NCBI RefSeq assembly: GCF_012848475.1
Contig: NZ_CP051666.1
Coordinates: 209,501-273,500 of the forward strand
Reading direction: 5' to 3'
DNA from: Marinobacterium sp. LSUCC0821
Lineage (GTDB): Bacteria; Pseudomonadota; Gammaproteobacteria; Pseudomonadales; Balneatricaceae
DNA length: 64,000 nt
Program-made: the position numbers and the translations under genes
Notes under the pieces: model-generated
Database searches by the model: none
Told to the model about the DNA's origin: nothing
The model's input: the letters and a program-made list of their open reading frames with translations, nothing else
Shown here: one piece after another, positions 27,911-37,904 of the stretch
How positions within the stretch are numbered: position 1 is the first letter of the stretch
Layout of the letters: each line of letters starts with the position of its first letter

Positions 27911-29869
27911 TTACTCAAAGTAATATTTTGCAGTTATTGAAAGGTTTCTTTCAGTAATGGGATAGTAACCAATTGTGCTTCCAGATAGGCTAGCAGTATT
28001 GACTGATTTTTTGTCGAATATGTTGTTTAGCTTGAAGCTAAATTCCCAACTTTTTTGTTTCAACAAACTGCTAAAGTTGAACGTGCTGTATCCTTTTATT
28101 TTATCGTAATTATTCAGGAAGTCCGCACCAACATAGCGTTCCCCAATATATTTCCAGTTTAGGTCGTTGATCAATCCGTTGTTGGTTTTCCAGGTTACCC
28201 CAGCATTGGCTGAGTGTTTTGCAGTTAAGGGGATGGTCTTATTGTTAAAGTCTAATGTTGTTCCGTAGTAATCAATTACAGCGTTTTCGACCTTCGCATT
28301 CAGATAATCATATCCAAAATTAAGGTCTGTTAATTCATTGATGCTTTTCTTAAGTGAAATGGATATGCCATTTCTCTCAGTCTTTTCAAAGTTAGTTGTT
28401 AAATAATTAGCGCCATCATAAATCAACTCATCATCTAGTCTTAACGTATATGCTTGAATTTGAGCAGTAGTTCCTTGTTCCTCAAACGTCAGAGCTGCTT
28501 CATAAGAGTTGCCAGTTTGGGTTTTAAGTGTGCTTGTTGAGCCTGCGTATAGATAATTGTTGTGCTCATCAACCAGTGCGAATCTGTAATTTTGGTCAGC
28601 CCTTAAATCAACACTCCAGTTTGGTGATATGTGTAATGTTAATCCTATATTGCCAACGGTTTGATTGTCGTTATTCTTTTGAGACAACGGAGATGTATGG
28701 GTGTTGCCAATATGAGTATATTCCATATACGCATGGCGTAATCCAGTGTTGATTGTGACTCTGTCGTTTATCTTGTGATCAAGAACCCCGTAAACGGCAT
28801 ATATGTTTTGATCAATGTTCATCGGACCAAAAGAAGACGAAAAAGCATAGTCTGTGTATGTATAGTCAATGCCTGTAAGAAGGTTTGTGTCTTCGTTTAG
28901 ATTGCTTATAACTCTTGGGCTAAACGAGACGCTCTTTCTGTCTTGAATGGTGTTATCAACAGAGCCGCCAATGTAAGCATTTGCATTAGTTTTTTCACTA
29001 TTTACAAATGCATCGACGGTAAGGGTATTAATACTGTCTATTGATTTTAAGTGATTAAGTTTAATTGAGGTCCCTTTTTTATCGTACCAATCATCAGCAT
29101 AAATATTTTGTGAAACGGTAGGATTGTTTAGAACATCGTTCACCGAACTTAATGGACCGCTGTTAAGCCAGTAATCTTCAATTCTTTGAATCGAAATTTG
29201 TGTATCACCCAACTGACTTTTTTTCTGAAAATTAACATTAAATTTCTTTAAGTCTGAGTCATTGTGGTCTCTAAAATTATTAGCTTCCGTTCTCTCTAGT
29301 GTGAGGTTGAATGAACTGTCTTTTGATAAATAGTCACCAATTGACGCTTTTACGGAGCTTCTATCAAAACTTCCAACCTCAACTGATGCGCTGTTATGGC
29401 GTCTGTTGTTCTTTTTGGTGATGATGTTAATAACTCCGCCAACCGCCTCATGGCCATAAAGTACTCCAGCACTACCTTTTATGATTTCAATTCGGTCTAT
29501 CTGTTCTAGGTTGAACATATTTAGATCTATGGATGATTGGTCTGCAGCGCGGTTGATCTTTTGACCATCAATTAGAATTACAGTATTGAAAGAGCTGAAT
29601 TCACCAAACCCTCTCATATCTATGTTCCCTTTGCCGTTCACTCCAGAACTGTCAGTGATTTGAATGAAGCTCTGTTGGCGAAGAATATCGGTTAAAGTAG
29701 AAGCACCACTATTCAAAATTTCATCTGATGTAATTACAGTCTTAGCAGCAGGAATTCCGATTGTTGATGATTCCATTCGGCTCCCTGTCACGAAAACCGT
29801 AATTGGATTTGCTAAGGCAAAAGAAGAAACAGTCGACGCTGCTAGGATAAGGGTCGTAAGTAATTTCAT
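27911..29869 (-). CDS. btuB: TonB-dependent outer-membrane receptor, probable vitamin B12 receptor BtuB
   Basis: This is a TonB-dependent beta-barrel receptor. The cobalamin riboswitch upstream and the adenosyltransferase downstream indicate B12 or related corrinoid as substrate. From the ATG at 29869 (preceded by GAGAGA) it has a signal peptide ending near FALA, a TonB-box-like segment (ITVFVTGSR) and the plug domain (GVNGKGNIDMRGFGEFSS, then IEIIKGSAGVLYG). A barrel of about 480 residues follows. An extra 7-codon upstream extension lacks support. The gene is visibly AT-rich: the 60 bases from 28021 contain 19 G/C, against 31 in the 60 bases from 27361. Confidence 0.87.
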   Translation of the reverse strand: MKLLTTLILAASTVSSFALANPITVFVTGSRMESSTIGIPAAKTVITSDEILNSGASTLTDILRQQSFIQITDSSGVNGKGNIDMRGFGEFSSFNTVILIDGQKINRAADQSSIDLNMFNLEQIDRIEIIKGSAGVLYGHEAVGGVINIITKKNNRRHNSASVEVGSFDRSSVKASIGDYLSKDSSFNLTLERTEANNFRDHNDSDLKKFNVNFQKKSQLGDTQISIQRIEDYWLNSGPLSSVNDVLNNPTVSQNIYADDWYDKKGTSIKLNHLKSIDSINTLTVDAFVNSEKTNANAYIGGSVDNTIQDRKSVSFSPRVISNLNEDTNLLTGIDYTYTDYAFSSSFGPMNIDQNIYAVYGVLDHKINDRVTINTGLRHAYMEYTHIGNTHTSPLSQKNNDNQTVGNIGLTLHISPNWSVDLRADQNYRFALVDEHNNYLYAGSTSTLKTQTGNSYEAALTFEEQGTTAQIQAYTLRLDDELIYDGANYLTTNFEKTERNGISISLKKSINELTDLNFGYDYLNAKVENAVIDYYGTTLDFNNKTIPLTAKHSANAGVTWKTNNGLINDLNWKYIGERYVGADFLNNYDKIKGYSTFNFSSLLKQKSWEFSFKLNNIFDKKSVNTASLSGSTIGYYPITERNLSITAKYYFE

Positions 29870-29914
29870 GATCTCTCTCAATGCGCCCACCGCGCATGGT
29901 TGGATGGTATTGAG

Positions 29915-30075
29915 AGTGGGCCGGTATCCGGGCTTGGAGGTCTCTATTTCAACGCCTTCCCAGCTGTCGCCAGTGGCATGATGTTGAAATAACCTTCCTT
30001 ACCGTTGCGGGGGCAGCGTCAGCTTCTACTGATCTTCCCGTTTAACGCTCAAAAAAGCGCACCTACTCCATTAAG
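29915..30075 (-). ncRNA. Cobalamin (AdoCbl) riboswitch
   Basis: On the minus strand the leader of btuB contains the conserved cobalamin riboswitch core: GGTGCGC with a T-run near the 5' end, AACGGGAA, CTGCCCCCGCAACGGTAA (about 29999-30016), the GCCACTG segment, and a B12-box-like end, AAGCCCGGATACCGGCC (about 29919-29935). When B12 is bound such elements block translation or transcription of transport genes. It begins right after the predicted promoter and ends about 45 bases before the btuB start codon. Boundaries are approximate. Confidence 0.95.
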
Positions 30076-30082
30076 GGGCGGG

Positions 30083-30111
30083 ATTTTAGAGATAAGAGGG
30101 TAGTTTCACAA
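30083..30111 (-). promoter_or_regulatory. Sigma-70 promoter of the btuB riboswitch transcript
   Basis: On the minus strand there is a -35 TTGTGA (30111-30106) and a -10 TAAAAT (30088-30083) with a 17 bp spacer. The predicted start near 30076 coincides with the first bases of the riboswitch, which supports the assignment. Confidence 0.7.
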
Positions 30112-30148
30112 CCGAAAGCTTTTCAGCTCTCGATGAAAGCAACTCAAG

Positions 30149-30784
30149 CTAGTCTTGAACTATATGAAGGTCTGCCTTTAGGCTCTCTTCGAGGATGGTC
30201 TTGGCATTTAACAGGTCATTTCCCTCAATCTTTGTCTGAGCTTCTTTAGGGCTGTACCCATAACTCAACCAGCGATCGAGGAGTCTACTTTCAATTGCTT
30301 TAATGGATGGAGCAAGAAAAACTGTTAGATCAAACAGGGGCCTTAGCTCTCGCCAATAATCTCTGTTTAACAGTAGGTAGTTGCCTTCAACGATAACCAC
30401 TTTGCATTTAGCATCGAGTTGCGCGCCATTGGGCACAGTGCATTCGTTTGAGCGATCAAAAGTTGGGTAGTGGACGTTAGTATTTGAGTCTTTTAATTGA
30501 GAAACCAGCTCGACAAAACCTTTAGCATCGAAGGTCTCGGGTGCACCTTTGCGACTCAAAAGCCCCATCTCAATCAACTCTGGATTATTCAGGTGGAAGC
30601 CATCCATCGGTACCACCGCACTTTGATAGGTTGGGTATTTGAGGTTCCACTCTGAAACTAAGTGCTCTGCAACAGTTGATTTACCGGATCCAGGAGGCCC
30701 TGCTAAAGCGATAAGAGTTCTATTCTCATTGTCCAATGACTCTATCTTTTCAATGATGAGTTTTACTTCTTCATCCAGTGTCAT
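30149..30784 (-). CDS. P-loop nucleoside/sugar kinase of the uridine kinase/PanK-like family (YggC-like)
   Basis: The 211-residue protein belongs to the phosphoribulokinase/uridine kinase/type I pantothenate kinase superfamily. It shows Walker A GPPGSGKST at about residues 29-37, MDGFHLNN after the second strand, RKGAPETFD, and VVIVEGNYLLL, as in the YggC group. The natural substrate is not established for these proteins. It is 13 bp downstream of the ketopantoate-reductase-like gene, which may hint at pantothenate/CoA metabolism, but this is inference. Confidence 0.8.
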   Translation of the reverse strand: MTLDEEVKLIIEKIESLDNENRTLIALAGPPGSGKSTVAEHLVSEWNLKYPTYQSAVVPMDGFHLNNPELIEMGLLSRKGAPETFDAKGFVELVSQLKDSNTNVHYPTFDRSNECTVPNGAQLDAKCKVVIVEGNYLLLNRDYWRELRPLFDLTVFLAPSIKAIESRLLDRWLSYGYSPKEAQTKIEGNDLLNAKTILEESLKADLHIVQD

Positions 30785-30797
30785 CTTGCTTTCCCGG

Positions 30798-31697
30798 TTA
30801 GCCGTTTGTTTCTAAATCGATGATCAATTTTAAAAGTGATTGGTTATGAGGAACTGCTAAACCTGATTGCTCTGCTAGGTCACAAAGTGCACCTGTAATT
30901 TGTCGAATCTCGGTCCGCCTTCCTGCACGTATATCTTGCAACATAGACGATATGTTCCCTTGAGTTGTTCGTGCAACTAGTTTGGCTTGATCCAGCAAAG
31001 GGGTATCGAATAAATGTTTCTGAGTAGCATTGCTGATGGCTTCGAACTCTGACGCGATAATAGACATCTCTGCCATTGCGCCCGGAATATCCAATAACTC
31101 GCCATTTCGACAGTTGTATTTCACAGTTAATGGGTTGATACAGCAGTTAATGGCCAGCTTTCGCCAAAGGATTAAGTCTATATCTTCGGTTGCCTCGATC
31201 TGCGGAAGCGCCTCCCACTCCTTAGGAGTCTTTGCAGTGCCTTTAATGCTCCCGACAAGTGTTTTGCCTTGGCCTGCCCAAACTGTCTCAAACTCTCCGG
31301 TTTTATAGCCACCGTCGGTCGTGCTGGCGAAGGTGAAAATCAAATGAGGAAATTTGGTCTGAAGCTCCTGTTGCACACCATAGCCATTGATCATGACCAC
31401 AATTGTGCTCTCCGCTGTTAACCAGTTACTTAGAGTAGTAATAGCGCTTACGGCATCAAAGGCTTTGGTTGCGACAAGCAGGTTTTGAATAGGGGTTGTC
31501 AATTTGTTGGCTGTAGTCGCTAAACATTGAAATTGATCCAGCCCCTGATCGCTTCGAACAGACACAAGATTGCCAGTAGTTGCAAAGCTGCCTAATCGCT
31601 CTTCATCCCGAAAAATAAGCGTAATGTCGAGATTTAGGGAGTTAAGTTTACTGGCCCAAATCGACCCTATCGCTCCTGATCCTAGAATATGCCACAT
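30798..31697 (-). CDS. 2-dehydropantoate 2-reductase family protein (PanE-like)
   Basis: PanE reduces ketopantoate to pantoate with NADPH for CoA synthesis. The product has the N-terminal Rossmann motif WHILGSGAIGSIWAS, an AINCCINPLTVKYNCRNGEL segment corresponding to the catalytic-lysine/ketopantoate region, and SSMLQDIRAGRRTEIRQITG near the C-terminus, all typical of the family. The frame extends 7 codons to a TTG; I chose the ATG at 31697 because it begins directly before the Rossmann strand. Other ketopantoate reductase paralogues with unknown substrates exist, so I leave the symbol empty. Confidence 0.85.
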   Translation of the reverse strand: MWHILGSGAIGSIWASKLNSLNLDITLIFRDEERLGSFATTGNLVSVRSDQGLDQFQCLATTANKLTTPIQNLLVATKAFDAVSAITTLSNWLTAESTIVVMINGYGVQQELQTKFPHLIFTFASTTDGGYKTGEFETVWAGQGKTLVGSIKGTAKTPKEWEALPQIEATEDIDLILWRKLAINCCINPLTVKYNCRNGELLDIPGAMAEMSIIASEFEAISNATQKHLFDTPLLDQAKLVARTTQGNISSMLQDIRAGRRTEIRQITGALCDLAEQSGLAVPHNQSLLKLIIDLETNG

Positions 31698-31768
31698 CTT
31701 TGCTAACAGCCTTGCCAAAAAGAGGTATCATACCGGTCATTGTTAGTTTCAAGAAATAGGAGAGGGCT

Positions 31769-32251
31769 ATGCCATCTTTCGATATCGTATCTGAAGTAGA
31801 TGTTCATGAGGTGACCAACGCAGTTGATCAGGCTAATCGTGAAATCACAACACGATTTGACTTCAAAGGCGTGGATGCTGGTTTTGAGCGCGATGGTGAC
31901 AACATCAACATGCACGCAGAAGCTGAGTTCCAGCTGCAGCAGATGATTGATGTACTTCGTGCAAAACTTGTTAACCGTAAGGTAGATCCAGATGCTATGG
32001 ACCCGCAAAAGGTTGAACAAAATGGTATGCAAGCACGCCAGAAGATCGTTATGCGTCAGGGTCTAGATCAGGATGCAGCTAAGAAGATTACCAAAATCAT
32101 TAAAGAGTCTAAGTTGAAAGTTCAGACCCAGACTCAAGGTGAGCAGGTTCGTGTCACTGGTAAAAAGCGAGATGACCTGCAAGATGTTATCGCACTTTTG
32201 CGTGAGTCTAATGTTGGCTTACCGCTGCAGTACAAGAACTTCCGCGACTAA
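31769..32251 (+). CDS. yajQ: YajQ family nucleotide-binding protein (DUF520)
   Basis: YajQ proteins are small two-domain proteins reported to bind nucleotides, with a cyclic-di-GMP effector role in some species. The 160-residue product has the usual start MPSFDIVSEVDVHEVTNAVDQ and the conserved TRFDFKG, KQKIVMRQG-like and DDLQDVIALLR segments. GGAGAG precedes the ATG. A strong terminator follows. Confidence 0.95.
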   Translation: MPSFDIVSEVDVHEVTNAVDQANREITTRFDFKGVDAGFERDGDNINMHAEAEFQLQQMIDVLRAKLVNRKVDPDAMDPQKVEQNGMQARQKIVMRQGLDQDAAKKITKIIKESKLKVQTQTQGEQVRVTGKKRDDLQDVIALLRESNVGLPLQYKNFRD

Positions 32252-32265
32252 TCTAGCTTTGAACC

Positions 32266-32296
32266 AAAAGGCGAACTCGTGAGTTCGCCTTTTTTG
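32266..32296 (+). terminator. Rho-independent terminator after yajQ
   Basis: A stem AAAAGGCGAACT / AGTTCGCCTTTT is followed by a T-tract (32289-32295). It lies just after the yajQ stop and, by its A-tract, may also serve the convergent permease gene. Confidence 0.88.
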
Positions 32297-32342
32297 TGTC
32301 TCTGGTCCCGTTCTGAAATAGGTGTCCTGACCTAGGTTAGAT

Positions 32343-33752
32343 CTATTGAGAATCTTGACGTTGATTATGCTCTAGGGTTTTCGCTTGTGCAGCTTCTAGC
32401 TTGTCACGAAGAAGCCAAAGCATAACCAGAGACGGGATCACCATTAGCGTTGTAATAATGAAGAATAGACTCCAGTTACCTGCGAGACTGTCCACCATGC
32501 TGCCACTGAAACCTGCTAGGGTAGTGCGTCCCAAGTTTCCTAGGGATGCAAGTAGAGCATATTGGCTGGCACTGAATGCCCTGCCCGTTAACGCTGTTAG
32601 GAATGCGACAAAGGCGACGGTTGAAAAGGCTGTAGTGAAGTTGTCAACAATGATGGTTGCAGCAAAGAGCCACTCGATGGGTCCCATCTCTGCTATCAGA
32701 GCAAACATTAGATTAGACGCAGCCATGGCGATACCGCCAATCATCAATCCCTTCAAAACACCGAAGCGAACGTTGATGGCACTACCGATTAGCGTGAAAA
32801 AGACGGTTGCAACCCAACCGAGCATTTTGGTGTATTCACCTATCTGCTCATTGGTAAAGCCAATCTCTTTGTAGAATACAACTGACATTCGGCCGAGGAA
32901 GGCCTCGCCAATTTTAAACATAAAAATGAAAGCGAGAAGGGTAATAGCAACACTCAATCCGTTACGGCGAATGAAGTCGGCAAAGGGTTCTACAACCGTT
33001 ACTGCGATCCAGGATGCAAAGCGTCCTAAACCATAGCGCTTCTGATAGCTGTTCTCCATGTCGTTTTGAATGGCAGAGCGGCGATCCTCAGGTTCACCCA
33101 CGAATAGGGTGAAAATCATCAACAGCGCCATAATTAAGGCCATTGCGGCATAAACACCGTTCCAGCCAATTGCATCGGCATTAACAAACGCGAGGTAACC
33201 AGGAAGTGAATATCCAGTCCACCAGCCGACGACAGCCATGGCTGATGCTGGTGGCATCTTCTCTGTCTCATTGACATTGAATTGATCGATACGGAAGGCG
33301 TCAATGGCGATATCTTGTGTTGCAGAGGCGATAGCGATAAGCAGAGCAACTAATGAGATAAACATCATGCCAGGGATTTTCCCAGCCTCTGTGGTTGGAG
33401 CCCCCATCGCTTGGTAGGCGCCGCCTGGATCTGCCTGAGTAATTGCCAGAATCATAATGAGCATGATTCCCTGACAGAGGAAAATCCAAGATCTACGCTG
33501 GCCTAGTCGCCCTAAAAGCGGGAGACGAACACGGTCGACTAGTGGCGCCCAGAGAAAATTGAACGCATAGACTGCAAAGATAGAGCCAAAGAAACCAATC
33601 GCAGTACGAGAAAGGCCTTCATCCTTGAGCCATCCACTCATATTGGAGCCGATCAATACCCATGGGAAACCGGAGCTACAACCCATAAGGAAAACCCAGA
33701 GAAGGCGTTTATCTTTATAAACACGAAAAGTATCAATCCACTTAGAGATCAT
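32343..33752 (-). CDS. ampG: AmpG-like MFS permease
   Basis: AmpG is the inner-membrane importer of GlcNAc-anhydromuropeptides for cell-wall recycling and beta-lactamase regulation. The 469-residue product has about 12 or more membrane segments, beginning LLWVFLMGCSSGFPWVLIGSNMSGWL. The SATQDIAIDAFRID motif is characteristic of AmpG/acetyl-CoA-type permeases. No other recycling genes are adjacent, so the exact substrate is inferred from family. Confidence 0.85.
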   Translation of the reverse strand: MISKWIDTFRVYKDKRLLWVFLMGCSSGFPWVLIGSNMSGWLKDEGLSRTAIGFFGSIFAVYAFNFLWAPLVDRVRLPLLGRLGQRRSWIFLCQGIMLIMILAITQADPGGAYQAMGAPTTEAGKIPGMMFISLVALLIAIASATQDIAIDAFRIDQFNVNETEKMPPASAMAVVGWWTGYSLPGYLAFVNADAIGWNGVYAAMALIMALLMIFTLFVGEPEDRRSAIQNDMENSYQKRYGLGRFASWIAVTVVEPFADFIRRNGLSVAITLLAFIFMFKIGEAFLGRMSVVFYKEIGFTNEQIGEYTKMLGWVATVFFTLIGSAINVRFGVLKGLMIGGIAMAASNLMFALIAEMGPIEWLFAATIIVDNFTTAFSTVAFVAFLTALTGRAFSASQYALLASLGNLGRTTLAGFSGSMVDSLAGNWSLFFIITTLMVIPSLVMLWLLRDKLEAAQAKTLEHNQRQDSQ

Positions 33753-33822
33753 CGCTAAATCCAGTCACAGTTAATCGCCATAAATTAACAGGCTAAAACT
33801 GAATAGTGAATGAAGTGGGCAT

Positions 33823-33848
33823 AAAAAAAGCCGGCACAGAGGCCGGCT
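33823..33848 (-). terminator. Rho-independent terminator of the FabG/PhaB-like gene
   Basis: On the minus strand, AGCCGGC / GCCGGCT (33829-33848, 6-base loop) is followed by a run of seven Ts. It lies 21 bases downstream of the reductase stop codon. Confidence 0.9.
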
Positions 33849-33869
33849 AATCTAATGACTAGTTTTAAG

Positions 33870-34634
33870 TTAGATGCGAAGACCGCCATCAACCTCAAAA
33901 CAACGACCAGAGATGTAGTCGTTTTCGAAGATGAACGCAGCTGTGCGTGCGATCTCTTCTGGCTTACCTAGACGTTTAGAAGGGATGCCAGCCGCAATCT
34001 TCTCGCGAGCTTCCTCTTTCATTGCCATAACCATCTCAGTACCGATGTAACCCGGTGCAATTGATGCAGCACGGATACCGTAGCGAGCAAGTTCTTTAGC
34101 CCAGGTTACTGCCATTGCTTCTACGCCTGCTTTAGTTGCAGTGTAGTTTGTCTGACCCATGTTGCCTGAACGTGAGATCGAAGAGATGTTTACGATACAA
34201 CCTTCCTGCTTATTCTTGATCATCTGCACAGCAGCTTCACGAGCACATAGGAAAGTACCTGTTAGGTTTACATCCATAACTAGGTTCCACTGATCCATAG
34301 ACATCTTAGAGACGATTTCGCCATCTTTAACTTTGATGAATAGGCCGTCACGTGTGATACCGGCGTTGTTAACTACACCGTTAAGTGCGCCGAAATCGTT
34401 GTAAACTTTTTCAAATAAAGTTTCTACTTCAGCTTCTTGAGCAACGTTGCACAGGTAAGTGCGACCATCGCTGCCTGCAGCTTTAACTAATCCAAGAGTT
34501 TCATCTAGATCGGCTTGGTTAAGGTCGACAAGTGCAAGCTGAGCACCTTTGCCTGCGAATTCCAAAGCCATTGCGCGACCAAGACCGCGGCCGCCACCAG
34601 TGATTACGATTACTTTACCGTTGAGTTCCATCAA
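33870..34634 (-). CDS. Short-chain dehydrogenase, FabG/PhaB-like 3-oxoacyl reductase
   Basis: This is a classical SDR. It has the cofactor motif TGGGRGLG near the N-terminus, NNAG, catalytic Ser in NISSISRSG, and YxxxK in NYTATKAG, with GQTNYTATKAG resembling acetoacetyl-CoA reductases (PhaB). The acidic residue after the second strand (LALVDLNQ) favours NAD(H). It stands alone, flanked by its own terminator and an upstream region with TGCA palindromes like PhaR sites, so a role in polyhydroxybutyrate or 3-hydroxyacyl metabolism is plausible but unproven. Start at 34634; a second Met follows directly. Confidence 0.85.
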   Translation of the reverse strand: MMELNGKVIVITGGGRGLGRAMALEFAGKGAQLALVDLNQADLDETLGLVKAAGSDGRTYLCNVAQEAEVETLFEKVYNDFGALNGVVNNAGITRDGLFIKVKDGEIVSKMSMDQWNLVMDVNLTGTFLCAREAAVQMIKNKQEGCIVNISSISRSGNMGQTNYTATKAGVEAMAVTWAKELARYGIRAASIAPGYIGTEMVMAMKEEAREKIAAGIPSKRLGKPEEIARTAAFIFENDYISGRCFEVDGGLRI

Positions 34635-35019
34635 AGGACTCCTTATTTGTATTGTTCTTTATATCGTTTAACGATGCTGCACTGCAGCTTTTGCACTGCA
34701 TCAAATTACGTAGATTTAATGTGGAAATCTATTAGTCCTTTGAATCATTTGGGAATAAAAATATTTTTTTTAATTACTAATATCGAATTTTTGCGTTTTA
34801 CGTCTTATAACCTATTGATTTTATAAGGCGGATATCTAGATGGGTTTTTCTGCTTTCCTTATTAGACATAGGTAAAAGGGATGTGCACAAAAATCGGATT
34901 TTTGATGCATGGCAAAAAATATAAGCTGTGCAAGTGCACAAGATTGAGGTGTTTGTGTGCTGCTTTTATGAAAGGGAGATGCCTGTTACATTGTTCTTAC
35001 AGTTCGCTTAGGAGTTAGC
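34635..35019. promoter_or_regulatory. Intergenic region with TGCA palindromes between SDR gene and fxsA
   Basis: This 385 bp gene-free region must hold the divergent promoters of the SDR gene and fxsA. It contains GCTGCACTGCAGC (34676-34688), matching the CTGC-N3-GCAG form reported for the PHB regulator PhaR, and a second TTGCACTGCATC (34691-34702). It also contains TGTGCAAGTGCACA (34927-34940) and the inverted repeat CAAAAATC-G-GATTTTTG (34888-34904). No open frame of note was seen. The SDR start is preceded by AAGGAG-like AAAGGACTCC on the plus strand reading (GGAGTCCTTT on the minus strand). Confidence 0.5.
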
Positions 35020-35526
35020 ATGCCAATTCTATTTATTCTTTTTGTTGTCATCCCCGTCATTGAAATCACCATATTGATTAAAGTAGGGCAGGCAATAGGT
35101 GGTTGGTACACGGTCGGCTTGGTTCTTCTTTCTGCTTTTATTGGCGTTAATATGCTCCGCTACCAGGGTGTCACCACGCTCATGCGGGCGCAGGCAAAAA
35201 TTCAATCAGGTGAAATGCCGCTCTCTGAGATGCGCGATGGGATTGTTATCGCCATTGGTGGAGCGCTCCTCATTACTCCCGGATTTGTAACTGATGCCAT
35301 CGGTTTTGCCTGTCTACTTCCCTTTACCCGTGGATTGTTTTTCAAGATCTTCGGCGAAAGGGTTGCTTCAGCTTTTGTTAGTCGCGGTGGATCTGCTCAC
35401 TTCTACTCACAGAGTGATTCATCCTTTGGTGAGTCAAATAGATCATCGGGTGATGACATAATTGAGGGTGAGTTTGTTGATGTCGAAGATTCAAATAAAA
35501 CTGACGATCGTAAACGCATCGAATAA
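35020..35526 (+). CDS. fxsA: FxsA family membrane protein
   Basis: FxsA is a small inner-membrane protein named for overcoming F-plasmid exclusion of phage T7; its normal function is unknown. The 168-residue product has three to four hydrophobic segments and the conserved MRDGIVIAIGGALLITPGFVTDAIG stretch, with a hydrophilic Ser/Asp-rich tail. It lies directly before groESL, as in many gammaproteobacteria. Confidence 0.93.
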   Translation: MPILFILFVVIPVIEITILIKVGQAIGGWYTVGLVLLSAFIGVNMLRYQGVTTLMRAQAKIQSGEMPLSEMRDGIVIAIGGALLITPGFVTDAIGFACLLPFTRGLFFKIFGERVASAFVSRGGSAHFYSQSDSSFGESNRSSGDDIIEGEFVDVEDSNKTDDRKRIE

Positions 35527-35561
35527 TTTTTTGCCAAATCCAACTTTTTTTTCAATTTGCA

Positions 35562-35590
35562 GTTGAAATAGTCCAACTCCTCCCCAATTT
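35562..35590 (+). promoter_or_regulatory. Sigma-32 (heat-shock) promoter of groESL
   Basis: The sequence GTTGAAA (35562-35568), a 13-base spacer and CCCCAATTT (35582-35590) match the sigma-32 consensus (CTTGAAA, 11-15 bases, CCCCATnT). The start of transcription would be near 35597, about 90 bases before the groES ATG. Confidence 0.8.
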
Positions 35591-35612
35591 ACTTTTTCAC
35601 AAGATAAAGACT

Positions 35613-35637
35613 CCCGGCTCAAATGGGTCGGGTTTTT
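35613..35637 (+). terminator. Terminator-like hairpin in the groESL leader
   Basis: CCCGGCTC (35613-35620), loop AAAT, GGGTCGGG (35625-35632), then TTTTT. The 8 bp stem includes two G-T pairs. It may be the fxsA terminator, but it lies downstream of the predicted heat-shock promoter and therefore inside the groESL leader. Confidence 0.6.
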
Positions 35638-35687
35638 ACTAACAAAAACCAACATCGCATTGGATCCTTAACTCAGGAGAAAAATAG

Positions 35688-35981
35688 ATGACTATTCGTC
35701 CACTACATGACCGTGTTGTTATTCGTCGCAGCGAAGAGGAAGCAACCTCGGCTGGCGGTATCGTTCTTCCAGGTTCGGCTGCAGAAAAGCCAAACCAGGG
35801 TGTTGTTGTAGCTGTAGGCCCAGGCCGTGTGGCTAACAACGGTGAAGTAATCGCTCCTTCTGTTAAAGAAGGTGACAAAGTTCTTTTCGGTCAGTACGCA
35901 GGTACTAACACCATTAAAGTTGATGGTGAAGAACTACTGATCATGCAAGAGAGCGAAATTTACGGCGTGTTAGAAGCTTAA
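35688..35981 (+). CDS. groES: Co-chaperonin GroES
   Basis: GroES caps the GroEL chamber during ATP-driven protein folding. The 97-residue product starts [18 protein letters not shown] and has the mobile loop [12 protein letters not shown] (about residues 21-32). The binding site AGGAG precedes the ATG. It is 52 bp before groEL under a sigma-32 promoter. Confidence 0.98.
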   Translation: MTIRPLHDRVVIRRSEEEATSAGGIVLPGSAAEKPNQGVVVAVGPGRVANNGEVIAPSVKEGDKVLFGQYAGTNTIKVDGEELLIMQESEIYGVLEA

Positions 35982-36030
35982 TAGCTCTAACGTTTTAGAT
36001 TTATAGACGTAACTATTTAAAGGATTTTGA

Positions 36031-37668
<1,638 letters not shown>

Positions 37669-37692
37669 TCATCCTCCCTGTTCCAAATAGAG

Positions 37693-37724
37693 ACCCCGCA
37701 CAAGAAATTGTGCGGGGTTTTTTA
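37693..37724 (+). terminator. Rho-independent terminator after groEL
   Basis: The stem ACCCCGCACAA / TTGTGCGGGGT (37693-37703 with 37708-37718) has a GAAA tetraloop and is followed by a run of T residues. It ends the groESL operon. Confidence 0.95.
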
Positions 37725-37904
37725 TTATGTGAAATGAGCTAAGTTATTAGGTTATAAGGCTTTATTCCTTGCAAAGAGAAAGGTTATAGCCCTCTCATCC
37801 ATTGGTCTAAATCATGCTTTAGTGGGGTTGAAGGTTTGCTCTGAGTATCCTAACTTGTCCATTCCGCTTGTACATAACAACAAATTAACAACGGAGTTAA
37901 TCTA

